A stretch of DNA of 64,000 nt from Halopseudomonas sabulinigri (GTDB lineage Bacteria > Pseudomonadota > Gammaproteobacteria > Pseudomonadales > Pseudomonadaceae): NCBI RefSeq assembly GCF_900105255.1, contig NZ_LT629763.1, positions 3,606,001 to 3,670,000 of the forward strand. Reading direction: 5' to 3'. Made by a program: the position numbers and the translations under genes. The notes beneath the pieces are model-generated. The model did no database searches. It was not told the DNA's origin and saw only the letters and a program-made list of their open reading frames with translations. Below, in pieces: positions 33,696 to 42,057 of this stretch. Numbering within the stretch: the first letter of the stretch is position 1; every line of letters begins with the position of its first letter.

Positions 33696-33843
33696 GTAAT
33701 ACAAACCCGTGTCCTGGAACTGTGTGCAATAGCGCGGTGAAGAAAGGCGCGTTGAGCCCCTTGCGCAGGTGAAGCCTATGTACTTTGAGACTGTTGCTGT
33801 CGGGTAGTTCATCGCCCAGGCGCGCTTCTTCGCGCTGTTGCAA
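33661..33843 (-). pseudogene. Remnant of an OmpR-type response regulator (C-terminus only)
   Basis: The minus-strand frame encodes LPDSNSLKVHRLHLRKGL and TALLHTVPGHGFVLHE. These are the recognition helix and wing of an OmpR/PhoB-type DNA-binding domain (compare SNxLEVLVxRLRKKL and IxTVRGxGYxL). The receiver domain and the first half of the output domain are absent. Upstream sequence is open but unrelated for about 20 codons, then blocked by a stop near 33909. It overlaps the kinase start, as two-component pairs do. I read it as a deletion remnant. Confidence 0.7.
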
Positions 33844-33950
33844 CGGATAAGCGGTGGGTAAGGGTATGCAGGCGAGAGGCGCGAGAGAAAGGGTAAGGCT
33901 GGCGGGTTAAGCAGCCCGGCCTGCCGCGTGGCTGGCCGGGTGAGGGTAGG

Positions 33951-34280
33951 TCAGTCGATGTCATCCAGGGTGAAGGTTACGTCGCGCTTGGCGATATCTA
34001 CATCCCAGAGGGTGTAGGTGTCGCCGTCTTCATCTTCGGCGCGAATGTCGTACACCGATCCCTTGGCCTTGCGCACGGTGACGCGCACGGTATGGCCGTC
34101 AGGCAGGATGTCCTCGTCGAGAACGTCTTCCTGCCAGTCGCCGGCGTGGGCCGGGCTGACGTACAGGTAGTGGATGTCATAGCCAGTGTCGTTGGTGACC
34201 TCCACGTAGCCGTTGAAGGCGGCGGCAGCGCTGCTGAACAGGCAGCCGACGGCCAGCAACGCAAGTGCGCGTGTGATCAT
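33951..34280 (-). CDS. Small secreted protein of unknown function
   Basis: A 109-residue protein with a signal peptide (MITRALALLAVGCLFSSAAAA) and a mature domain of alternating strands: YVEVTNDTGYDIHYLYVSP, TVRVTVRKAKGSVYDI and the acidic EDEDGDTYTLWDVDI. There are no cysteines in the mature part. Similar short periplasmic proteins occur in many Proteobacteria without an assigned role, and the acidic loop could bind a cation. It lies directly upstream of the response-regulator remnant on the same strand. Confidence 0.75.
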   Translation of the reverse strand: MITRALALLAVGCLFSSAAAAFNGYVEVTNDTGYDIHYLYVSPAHAGDWQEDVLDEDILPDGHTVRVTVRKAKGSVYDIRAEDEDGDTYTLWDVDIAKRDVTFTLDDID

Positions 34281-34499
34281 GCTTTGTCTCCTTGGCGGCC
34301 GGGAATCAAGATCCAGGCAAGTGCCAGATTGCAGAAATGGGGTTGCCTTGCCCTGCAAACCAATGACCTATGGTGAGGTTAACCGACCGGCAGGGCTGAC
34401 GGGGAACAGGCGTTTGCGCGATTGCAAAACGCCATAAATGATAAGGAGGGGTTCTTTTCTGCGGCAATTACTTGAACTGGGTATTGCCAGAGTAGCTGT

Positions 34500-36602
34500 T
34501 CAGGTGGTGCGAATGCGCCGCGCCAATATCTGACCCCAGCGGCTTTGCGGATCGGCCTGCCAAACCTGGGTATGCAGCCACTGCAGGGAGCGGGCATCGC
34601 TGGCCAGCAGGTTGCGTTCTGCGCTGGATAGCGCGGCGGGACCGTCTTGCAGGCAGCGCTGGGCGAGCAGCTGCAGCTCACTTTGCTGGCGCTGAGCGCG
34701 CGGGGCGTGGGCCAGGCGGGTCTGCAGTCGGTTGGTTTGCGGATGCACTATTGCCTCGTTGAAGGCCGGCTGCTGCTCTGCCGTCAACAGATTGCTCGGG
34801 GTTTCGAGGTCGTCGAGCAGGCTGCTGCCGCTGGCTTCTTCGGGGATCTGCAGCCAGCGCTTACGCATCAGGCCTTCGCCCCAGCTGACCTTGCTCAGCA
34901 ATACGAAAATGGGTGCGGCCAGCACCAGCGGCAGGGCAACCGGCAGCGACCAGACAAAGAACATGGGGTCCAGCCACCAGGCAAAGCCGGCCCAGGCCAA
35001 CGCCATCAGGCTGCCGATGCCCTGATTCAGCACCGCCGCCAGCCAGCTGGTCTCCCCGCTACGATTCTGCCCGGCCCAGCGCAGGTTGACGTTGAACAGT
35101 GCCTCCAATACGTAGCGGCAGTGCGACAGCATGCGGATGGGCGCCAGCAGAGCGGAAATCAGCATCTCCAGCAAGACGCTGCAAAACAGCTTTATACCGC
35201 CACCAAAAGCCTTTCTGCGCCCCCGCAGCAGCACATCCGCAATGGCCAGAAACTTGGGCAGAAACAGCAGGGTGAGGGTGATGCTGACCATCCACACCGC
35301 ACGCTGCGGATGCCATTCCGGCCACAGTGGGAACAACTGGTTCTGCTCGGGAAAATAGTTGATCGGCCAGAGAATCAGACGGGCGACTTCAATGGTCGTC
35401 AGCACCAGAAAGGTGAACCACAGGGGTGAGGCTACATAGCCCATGATGCCGTTGAGGAAGGCCATGCGATGGGCCAGCTTCAGGCGGCGGCTGAACAGCA
35501 TCAGCCACAGATGCTGCAGGTTGCCCTTGGCCCAGCGGCGGTCGCGGGTGAGTTCATCCGACAGGGTGGGGGGCGATTCTTCGTAGCTTTGCGCCAGCTC
35601 CGGTTCCAGCCAGACCTCAAGACCGGCGCGGCCCATGTAGGCAGCCTCGGCAAAGTCGTGGCTGAGCACCGGGCCCTTGAACAGACCCCAGCCGGGCAGC
35701 TTGCGCAAGCCGCAATGCTGCATGAACGGGCGCACGCGCAGTATCGCGTTGTGGCCCCAGAATGCGGCATGGCCCAGTTGTATGGCGGCCAAGCCGGTGG
35801 TAAATAGCGGGCCGTACAGCTGATTGGAGAACTGCTGCAGGCGGGCGAACAGCGAGCGCCCGTTGAGCAGGCTGGGGCTGGATTGCAAGATGCCTACCTG
35901 CGGGTGGCGCTGCATCAGTTGCACCATGCGTACCAGCGTCTCGCCGGCCATCAGGCTGTCGGCATCCAGCACCACCATGTAGTCGTAGGCTTTGCCCCAG
36001 CGGCGCAGAAAGTCGCCGATGTTGCCACTCTTGTAATTCAGGTTAAGCGGACGGCGACGGTAAAACAGCTGGTCCTCTAATCCCAGCTCCTCACGCAGCG
36101 CATGCCAGGCTGCCTGCTCGGCCAGCCAGACATCGGGGTCGCGGCTGTCGGATAGGATGAAAAAATCGAAATCGGCCAGTTTGCCGGTGCGTTGCAGGCT
36201 GAGAATCACGCTTTTCAGCCCCTGGAGGCTACGGCCAACCGGCTCGTGATAGATCGGCATGACCACGGCGGTGCGGCCCAGCGGCGTGCCGCGTAGCGTG
36301 GCTTCGTCCTGCTGGCGTAGCAAACTGCGGGGATCACCGCCGAAGCGACGCAGGCAGAAACCGATCAGGCCAATCCAGAAGCCGACGCTGATCCAGGCAA
36401 ATAGCAGGGAGAACACCAGCGCCATGCTGGCCTCGACCAGATTGCCGCCGTGGTAGGGCAGCACGGACAGCATGAAGTAGGTTGCGATCAACGTTTGCGC
36501 CAAGACCGCCAGTGCCAGCAAGCCTCGACGCACGGTCGCGGCCAGCCGCCAGCGCGGACGCTGCTGCATTATTTCCGGGGGCAGTTCGGCCGGGTGGTTC
36601 AT
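34500..36602 (-). CDS. opgH: Osmoregulated periplasmic glucan glucosyltransferase OpgH
   Basis: A 700-residue family 2 glycosyltransferase of the inner membrane that polymerises beta-1,2-linked glucose and exports the chain to the periplasm. It shows GRTAVVMPIYHEP, YMVVLDADSLMAG (DxD), LSHDFAEAAYMGRAG and the DRRWAKGNLQHLWL product-binding motif, with flanking membrane helices. It is about 150 residues shorter than E. coli OpgH and starts directly before the first helix. An 82-residue ORF immediately upstream may supply the missing cytoplasmic part. The ATG overlaps that ORF's stop. Confidence 0.94.
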   Translation of the reverse strand: MNHPAELPPEIMQQRPRWRLAATVRRGLLALAVLAQTLIATYFMLSVLPYHGGNLVEASMALVFSLLFAWISVGFWIGLIGFCLRRFGGDPRSLLRQQDEATLRGTPLGRTAVVMPIYHEPVGRSLQGLKSVILSLQRTGKLADFDFFILSDSRDPDVWLAEQAAWHALREELGLEDQLFYRRRPLNLNYKSGNIGDFLRRWGKAYDYMVVLDADSLMAGETLVRMVQLMQRHPQVGILQSSPSLLNGRSLFARLQQFSNQLYGPLFTTGLAAIQLGHAAFWGHNAILRVRPFMQHCGLRKLPGWGLFKGPVLSHDFAEAAYMGRAGLEVWLEPELAQSYEESPPTLSDELTRDRRWAKGNLQHLWLMLFSRRLKLAHRMAFLNGIMGYVASPLWFTFLVLTTIEVARLILWPINYFPEQNQLFPLWPEWHPQRAVWMVSITLTLLFLPKFLAIADVLLRGRRKAFGGGIKLFCSVLLEMLISALLAPIRMLSHCRYVLEALFNVNLRWAGQNRSGETSWLAAVLNQGIGSLMALAWAGFAWWLDPMFFVWSLPVALPLVLAAPIFVLLSKVSWGEGLMRKRWLQIPEEASGSSLLDDLETPSNLLTAEQQPAFNEAIVHPQTNRLQTRLAHAPRAQRQQSELQLLAQRCLQDGPAALSSAERNLLASDARSLQWLHTQVWQADPQSRWGQILARRIRTT

Positions 36603-36850
36603 CAGTAGGCACCGTAGCGCATACTGCCACGGCGCAGTGGCGGGTAGGCGTTAGCGAGTTCAGGGCTCGGCGGCATGGCCGCCTGCAGCGTTCGCAGACA
36701 AAAGCTCAGACGCTCCTCGGCGGGTTCTTGCAGGGCCTGCGTGACGATGACCAGTGCTCGCTGCTGGGCGGCGGCGTCTATGGTCACGCCGCTCCAGGCC
36801 CAGTAGGCGAGAATGCGCTGTAACAGAAGTTCGCTGATCGGCTGGGTCAT
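36602..36850 (-). CDS. Small ORF between opgG and opgH
   Basis: An 82-residue soluble helical protein starting MTQPISELLLQRILAYWAW and ending PLRRGSMRYGAY. It lies 10 bp after opgG and shares its stop (TGATG) with the opgH start, so all three are coupled. I recognise no family. Because this OpgH lacks the N-terminal cytoplasmic region of enteric OpgH, the peptide may be a split-off equivalent or an OpgH partner. The start was set at ATG 36850, removing ten upstream residues that reach into the opgG end. Confidence 0.7.
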   Translation of the reverse strand: MTQPISELLLQRILAYWAWSGVTIDAAAQQRALVIVTQALQEPAEERLSFCLRTLQAAMPPSPELANAYPPLRRGSMRYGAY

Positions 36851-36860
36851 GGTCACACTT

Positions 36861-38405
36861 CTATTTGCCGCGGCCAAGCAGCCGGTTGTTGGCGGGCAAC
36901 TCGTACTGCCAGGTTTCGGTCAGAGCCTGCTCCTCGTCTTTCAGAAAGGCGCGCAAGCTGAGCGGACGGTCGGGCGCAGGGCGTGCCAGAATCGACAAGC
37001 GCCAGCGCTTGAGCGGCTCCACGTATTCGACGAAATGCTCAATCAATTCGCCGTCCTGTTGCACGCTGACATCACCCAGCACCGGCGCGCCGGCTTTGAG
37101 CTTGTCCAGTGGGCCGCCGGCAAAGTCGATGATCAGGCGCACAGCGCCCTTTTCGCTGCCGCCGCCGATCCGCATGCCGTCACCGAGAAAGCTTTGCTGG
37201 GTGCGGCCCAACGGCGATCGGGTAATATCGGGGCCGCCGAAGTGCACGTTGTAATCGTATTTCAGTGCCTGACCTTGCTCGACCTGCGCTTCGGGTTTCC
37301 AGAAGGCGACAATGTTGTCATTGGTTTCATCCGGGGTGGGGATCTGCACCAACACTACATTGCCCTTGCCCCAGTCCCCCTTGGGCGCAACCCAGGCGCT
37401 GGGGCGGCCGTCGTAACGGGCTTCCAGATCCATGTAGTTGTGGAAATCGGTATCGCGTTGCAACAGGCCAAAGCCGCGCAGGTTCTGAGTTGCGAAGTAG
37501 TCCATCTGCAGTGCTTCGGGGTTGCGCAATGGGCGCCACAGCCACTCATCGGAGGGGCCATCGTGAATCAGCAGGCCATCGGAGTCATGCACCTGCGGGC
37601 GCCATTCGCCCTCCGGGCGGAACGTGTTCTCGCCGTAAAAGAACATGCTGGTCAGCGGTGCAACGCCCAGCAGTTCAACCGACTGCCGCGGGAACAGTAT
37701 CGATTGCACCTCGAGCACGGTTTCATCGCCAGGGATGACGGTAAAGCGATACGCGCCGGCCAGGCTTTCGCCGTTGAGCAGGCCGTAAAAGGTCAGGCGG
37801 TCGGCGTCGGGTTTGGGGCGCTCCAGCCAGAACTCGACAAAGTCGGGAAACTCCTCGCCGCCGGGCAATCCGGTATTGAGCGCCAGGCCACGGCCGGAGA
37901 TACCAAAGTTGTTATCGCGGCCCACGGCGCGGAAATAGCTCGCGCCGGCAAATACCAGAAACTGGTTTTGCACGTCATCGCCCTTCAGCGGAAAGGTCAG
38001 CTTGAAGCCGGCGTAGCCCAAATCAGCCGGCACCAGGCGTTCAACCTCGGTATTCGGATAGCTGAACTGACTTTTATCAAACTTGAGCGGGTGCACACCC
38101 TCGGCATCAATCACGTGCACCTGAACCGGGTGCTTGTAGAACAGCCCCGGGGGAACCGGCATGACCTGGAAGGCGGAATTGCTTTCATGCCACAGGCTGT
38201 TCTCCGGCTTGAAGCGGATGCCCTGATAATCGTCGAAGCTGAGTTCCTGAAGAAACTGCGGAACCGGTTTGGGAGCCTGGTAAGGTTCAGCGGCGAGCGC
38301 TTTGGCCTTATCAACAACATCGGAAAATTCGAAGTTTGCAGCACTGGCGTGCAGGGGTAACCACAAGCCGAGCAAGCCGGCAAATAGTGAAATCCCTTTG
38401 GTCAT
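36861..38405 (-). CDS. opgG: Periplasmic glucan biosynthesis protein OpgG
   Basis: A 514-residue secreted protein with signal peptide MTKGISLFAGLLGLWLPLHASA. The OpgG/OpgD beta-sandwich contains FKPENSLWHESNSAFQVM, SPLTSMFFYGENTFRPEGEW-type segments, EWLWRPLRNPEALQ, GFGLLQRDTDFHNYMDLEARYD and a C-terminal Ig-like domain. It acts in the periplasm on the glucan backbone made by OpgH. It is first in the opgG-ORF-opgH operon. ATG 38405 is placed at the signal peptide. Confidence 0.95.
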   Translation of the reverse strand: MTKGISLFAGLLGLWLPLHASAANFEFSDVVDKAKALAAEPYQAPKPVPQFLQELSFDDYQGIRFKPENSLWHESNSAFQVMPVPPGLFYKHPVQVHVIDAEGVHPLKFDKSQFSYPNTEVERLVPADLGYAGFKLTFPLKGDDVQNQFLVFAGASYFRAVGRDNNFGISGRGLALNTGLPGGEEFPDFVEFWLERPKPDADRLTFYGLLNGESLAGAYRFTVIPGDETVLEVQSILFPRQSVELLGVAPLTSMFFYGENTFRPEGEWRPQVHDSDGLLIHDGPSDEWLWRPLRNPEALQMDYFATQNLRGFGLLQRDTDFHNYMDLEARYDGRPSAWVAPKGDWGKGNVVLVQIPTPDETNDNIVAFWKPEAQVEQGQALKYDYNVHFGGPDITRSPLGRTQQSFLGDGMRIGGGSEKGAVRLIIDFAGGPLDKLKAGAPVLGDVSVQQDGELIEHFVEYVEPLKRWRLSILARPAPDRPLSLRAFLKDEEQALTETWQYELPANNRLLGRGK

Positions 38406-38579
38406 TATCGGGCTCCTTGCGAGGTGGGCGGGCCGACCGAGGGTTATCACGGTCTGCTATCAATGTCTGCCTGTTTAGGCCGCAAATCGCGGCGACAGTT
38501 CCCAGCGCGGAGCCCATATGGGCAGCGCCCCAGCCACTAGTAACGAAACCACCTACAGTGGCCGGGGCGAATGCGGTGC

Positions 38580-39002
38580 TTACTCGACCGTGATGGTGAT
38601 TTTTTCAGAGGTGACCGAGGGTTGCAGTGGCACGTGGTTCTGGTCGCCCATGATCAGTTGCAGCGTGTGTTCGCCTGGCGGCAAGTCCAGGCTGACCTGG
38701 GTCTGGCCACCACCAAAATGTTTGTGATTGTCGTCGGTGGGAATCGGCTGGCCGGCAGCGGGCAGGCTCTTGGCGTCAACCAGCAGGTGGTGATGGCCGG
38801 TGCCAGCGCGCTCGACGCCGGCGGGGGCGACGCCCATGCCACTGAGGCCAAATTGCACGGTAACCGGGGAACTCACCGTCGCGCCGTCAGCTGGGCTGAT
38901 GATAAAGGCGCTTGGGGTTTCAGCGTTACTGTCGGCCAGGGCCAGAGTGCTGAGCGAGCCTAGTAGCAGGGCGCTCAGGGTACGAGTGAGAGTCTTTGGC
39001 AT
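38580..39002 (-). CDS. DUF4399 secreted protein
   Basis: A 140-residue protein with signal peptide MPKTLTRTLSALLLGSLSTLALA. The mature domain has SPADGATVSSPVTVQFGLSGM, then GHHHLLVD, HFGGGQTQVSLDLPPGEHTL and GDQNHVPL. The histidine pattern matches DUF4399, a small beta-sandwich family, possibly metal-binding, with no assigned role. ATG 39002 has an AAGGAG site (with the minus-strand TCACAAGGAGTATTCC context). It is probably transcribed alone. Confidence 0.85.
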   Translation of the reverse strand: MPKTLTRTLSALLLGSLSTLALADSNAETPSAFIISPADGATVSSPVTVQFGLSGMGVAPAGVERAGTGHHHLLVDAKSLPAAGQPIPTDDNHKHFGGGQTQVSLDLPPGEHTLQLIMGDQNHVPLQPSVTSEKITITVE

Positions 39003-39336
39003 GGAATACTCCTTGTGATTGAGGCGGCCTGAGGTCTGACGTGAGTCAGGGGCGCCGCCGATTCGCACGGGTTTGCTATGACCGTCGCTGCCTTGGCCAT
39101 CCTGCATCTGACTGCGGAAAGTGTATTGGGTTCGCTGCCGTTTGGCGGTTTGCTTCCGTCGCCAAATCTGCCTAGTCTGGAAGGGTATCAAGTTCAGTTG
39201 TCCGCGTTGGCGGACCCGCTCTGCGCTGCTGTGATAGCGCCCTGTTGATCAATTTGGAGGCAAGCCCGTTTGCGTTGCGCTCTGGCCAGACGCTGCTCCT
39301 TGCCTCCTGCTAATGACTGTTTTGAGGAGTTCGTCC
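39003..39336. other. Gene-free divergent spacer with inverted repeat
   Basis: 334 bp between divergent DUF4399 and the catabolic operon contain no credible ORF. TTTGGCG (39141-39147) and CGCCAAA (39160-39166) form a perfect 7-bp inverted repeat with a 12-bp gap, a plausible regulator site for the catabolic genes. I see no clear sigma-70 promoter. Confidence 0.5.
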
Positions 39337-40797
39337 ATGTCTGTATCTCGCCTGAAAACCGCACGTCTTTTCCGTCAGCAGTGTTACGTGGGAGGCCAGT
39401 GGGTAGGCGCCAGTGATGGCAGCAGCATTGACGTGGATAACCCGGCCAATGGCGAGATTCTGGGTACCGTGCCGGTGCTGAGTGAAGCCGAACTGCAAGA
39501 TGCCATCAAGCAGGCCGATGCCGGTTACAAGCTATGGCGCAAAAAGACCGCGCAGGAGCGCGCCGACCTGCTGTTGCGCTGGCATGACCTGATGCTGGAG
39601 CACAAGGACGACATTGCCAGCCTGATGACCCTGGAGCAGGGCAAGCCGCTGACCGAATCGCGGGGCGAGGTTGATTACGCGGCCTCGTTCATTCGCTGGT
39701 TTGCCGAAGAGGCGCGCCGGGTGTATGGCGAAACCATTCCCGGCGCCAAGCCCGGCCAGCATATTGTGGTGACCAAGCAACCGATTGGCGTTACGGCCGC
39801 CATTACGCCCTGGAATTTCCCCGCCGCGATGATCACCCGCAAGGCGGGCGCCGCGCTGGCAGCCGGTTGTTCGATGATCGTCAAGCCGGCCAGTGCGACC
39901 CCTTACACCGCGCTGGCGCTCGCTGAACTGGCGGATGAAGCCGGCATCCCCGCCGGGGTGTTCAACGTGGTGACGGGCAAGGCGTCGGTCATCAGCGATG
40001 TGCTGACCGGTAGTTCAACGGTGCGCAAGCTGAGCTTTACCGGCTCCACCAGTGTCGGCAGTCAGCTGATGGCACAGTGCGCCGAGCACATTCAAAAGGT
40101 CTCGTTGGAGCTGGGCGGCAACGCGCCTTTTATCGTCTTTGATGATGCCGATGTCGAGCGTGCAGTTGAAGGCGCAATGATCTGCAAGTTCCGCAACACT
40201 GGGCAAACCTGCGTCTGTGCCAACCGCTTCCTGGTGCAGGCCGGCATTCACGACCGCTTTGTCGAGAAGCTGGCCGAGGCCATGGGCAAACTCAAGCTGG
40301 GCGACGGCTTTGAAGAGGGCGTTACCCAGTCGGCGCTGATCAATCGCGCGGCGGTGAAGAAGGTGCAGGAGCATTTCAACGACGCGCTGAGCAAGGGCGC
40401 CCAACATGTGGCTGGCGCGGCGCCGGAAGGTAACAATGGCAACTTCGTCGAGCCGGTGCTGATCACTGGCGTGACCCGCGACATGCAGCTGTGCGAAGAC
40501 GAGACCTTTGGGCCCTTGGCTGCCGTGATCAAGTTCGAAACCGAAGAACAGGCCATCGAGATTGCCAACGACACGCCCTTCGGTTTGGCGGCTTACTTCT
40601 ACAGCACCAACATCCACCGCGTCTGGCGCGTAGCTGATGAATTGGAAGCCGGCATCATCGGCGTCAACGAAGGTGCCGTTTCCAACGCCGCAGCGCCCTT
40701 TGGCGGGGTCAAGGAGTCAGGTCTGGGGCGTGAGGGTTCCAGCCACGGCATCGAAGAATACATGGAGATCAAATATCTCTGCATGGGCGCGGAGTAA
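39337..40797 (+). CDS. gabD: NAD(P)-dependent succinate-semialdehyde dehydrogenase-like aldehyde dehydrogenase
   Basis: A 486-residue aldehyde dehydrogenase. It shows ITPWNFPAAMITRKAGAALAAG, the coenzyme loop FTGSTSVG, the general-base glutamate in LELGGNAPFIVFDDA, and the catalytic cysteine in FRNTGQTCVCANR. The closest match is GabD, which oxidises succinate semialdehyde to succinate after GABA transamination. The exact aldehyde in this cluster is not proven. ATG 39337 follows GAGGAG. It is the first of six co-directional genes. Confidence 0.85.
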   Translation: MSVSRLKTARLFRQQCYVGGQWVGASDGSSIDVDNPANGEILGTVPVLSEAELQDAIKQADAGYKLWRKKTAQERADLLLRWHDLMLEHKDDIASLMTLEQGKPLTESRGEVDYAASFIRWFAEEARRVYGETIPGAKPGQHIVVTKQPIGVTAAITPWNFPAAMITRKAGAALAAGCSMIVKPASATPYTALALAELADEAGIPAGVFNVVTGKASVISDVLTGSSTVRKLSFTGSTSVGSQLMAQCAEHIQKVSLELGGNAPFIVFDDADVERAVEGAMICKFRNTGQTCVCANRFLVQAGIHDRFVEKLAEAMGKLKLGDGFEEGVTQSALINRAAVKKVQEHFNDALSKGAQHVAGAAPEGNNGNFVEPVLITGVTRDMQLCEDETFGPLAAVIKFETEEQAIEIANDTPFGLAAYFYSTNIHRVWRVADELEAGIIGVNEGAVSNAAAPFGGVKESGLGREGSSHGIEEYMEIKYLCMGAE

Positions 40798-40801
40798 ACC
40801 G

Positions 40802-41938
40802 ATGGCTGAACAGGCCGCAATCAAGAAAATCGCGCTGATGCCCGGCGACGGCATTGGCCATGAAGTCATGGCGGCGGCGGAGGCGGTGCTACTGGCGCTG
40901 CACGCAAGCGAGCCGTTGCCGCTGGAATGGGAAACCCTGGCATGGCCGAGCACCGGCTGGCATCAGCAACACGCTGAAATGATGCCAGCCGATGCGCTCG
41001 AGCAGGTGCAGCGTTACGACGCGCTGCTGCTCGGTGCACTAGGCGATCCGGGCCCTGCCAGCGACCCGCAGCGTTACCGGCTGCCCGACAGTATCTCGCT
41101 GGCGCCGCTGCTGACCTTCCGCAAGGGCCTGCAACTCTGGGCTTGTGAGCGCCCGGCGCGCTTGCTGCCGGGGGCGCCGCAGTATCTGGCCGACCCGCGC
41201 GCGGCGGAGGTCGACATGCTGGTGATTCGCGAGAACAGCGAGGGTGAGTACGTCAATCAGGGAGGGCGGCTGAACCGCGGTACGCCGCAGGAGGTTGCCA
41301 CCCAGTTGGAAGTGTTTACCCGCCACGGCACCGAACGGCTGATTCGCCATGCTTTCCGCCGCGCCCAAGCCCGACTGGATGCTCGCCCGCGAGGCAGCAA
41401 AGCGTTTTTCTGCGCCGAGAAGGGCACTGCTGGTGCACAGGTTTGCTTGATCACCAAACGCAACGCGCAGCCTTTCTGGGGTGATATGTACACCGAAGTC
41501 TTTGCCGAGGTGGCCAGCGAGTTCCCTGAAATTGGCGTGCACCATGAACTGGTCGATGCCGCCTGTATGAAATTTGTACAGTCGCCCTGGGCCTTCGACG
41601 TGGTGGTGGCGAGCAACTTGCATGGTGACATATTGACGGATCTAGCCGCGGTACTCTCGGGTGGGCTTGGGCTGGCGCCGTCTTGCAATATCAATCCAGA
41701 CAGCCGGGATATGCCCGCACTGTTTGAACCGACACATGGCAGCGCACCGGATATCGCCGGTCAGGGGAAAGCCAATCCTGCTGCCATGCTGCTCACCACA
41801 GCCATGATGTTGGACTGGGTGGGCTGCGCACAAGCCGCCGAGCGCCTGCGCATGGCCGTTGCCAAGGATCTGGTGACGGCTGCAGGGGCCCAGCGAACTT
41901 GTCAGGAAGTTACCGCTGGCGTGATTGCCGGGCTGTAA
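40802..41938 (+). CDS. Isocitrate/isopropylmalate dehydrogenase family protein (tartrate/malate type)
   Basis: A 378-residue beta-decarboxylating dehydrogenase. It has the N-terminal LMPGDGIGHEVM, the substrate-site VIRENSEGEYVNQGG, SNLHGDILTDLAAVLSGGLGLAPS with metal-binding aspartates, and EPTHGSAPDIAGQGKANPAA. ENSEGEY places it near the tartrate and D-malate dehydrogenase (TtuC/DmlA) branch rather than LeuB. It starts 4 bp after gabD. It would oxidise a 2-hydroxy diacid to a keto acid with CO2 loss. The actual substrate is unknown. Confidence 0.83.
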   Translation: MAEQAAIKKIALMPGDGIGHEVMAAAEAVLLALHASEPLPLEWETLAWPSTGWHQQHAEMMPADALEQVQRYDALLLGALGDPGPASDPQRYRLPDSISLAPLLTFRKGLQLWACERPARLLPGAPQYLADPRAAEVDMLVIRENSEGEYVNQGGRLNRGTPQEVATQLEVFTRHGTERLIRHAFRRAQARLDARPRGSKAFFCAEKGTAGAQVCLITKRNAQPFWGDMYTEVFAEVASEFPEIGVHHELVDAACMKFVQSPWAFDVVVASNLHGDILTDLAAVLSGGLGLAPSCNINPDSRDMPALFEPTHGSAPDIAGQGKANPAAMLLTTAMMLDWVGCAQAAERLRMAVAKDLVTAAGAQRTCQEVTAGVIAGL

Positions 41939-42057
41939 CGTCCTTCCAGAGTGTCAGGGCTCGCGCATGTGGTTTTGACGAGTAGCGAGCCACTGACCTA
42001 TCACATTTTTCCGCACGGACGGGCGCGACGCTCGCTGAAAAGGAAAGGAGACAGGTT

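Noticed and set aside
34647-35429. A 260-codon plus-strand frame within opgH
   Set aside because: Antisense to the glucosyltransferase gene with no domain; opgH has clear catalytic motifs.
36813-38360. A 515-codon open frame on the plus strand across opgG
   Set aside because: It lies antisense to opgG, which has strong homology and a signal peptide. Long antisense frames are expected in high-GC genes with this codon bias; its translation has no recognisable domain.
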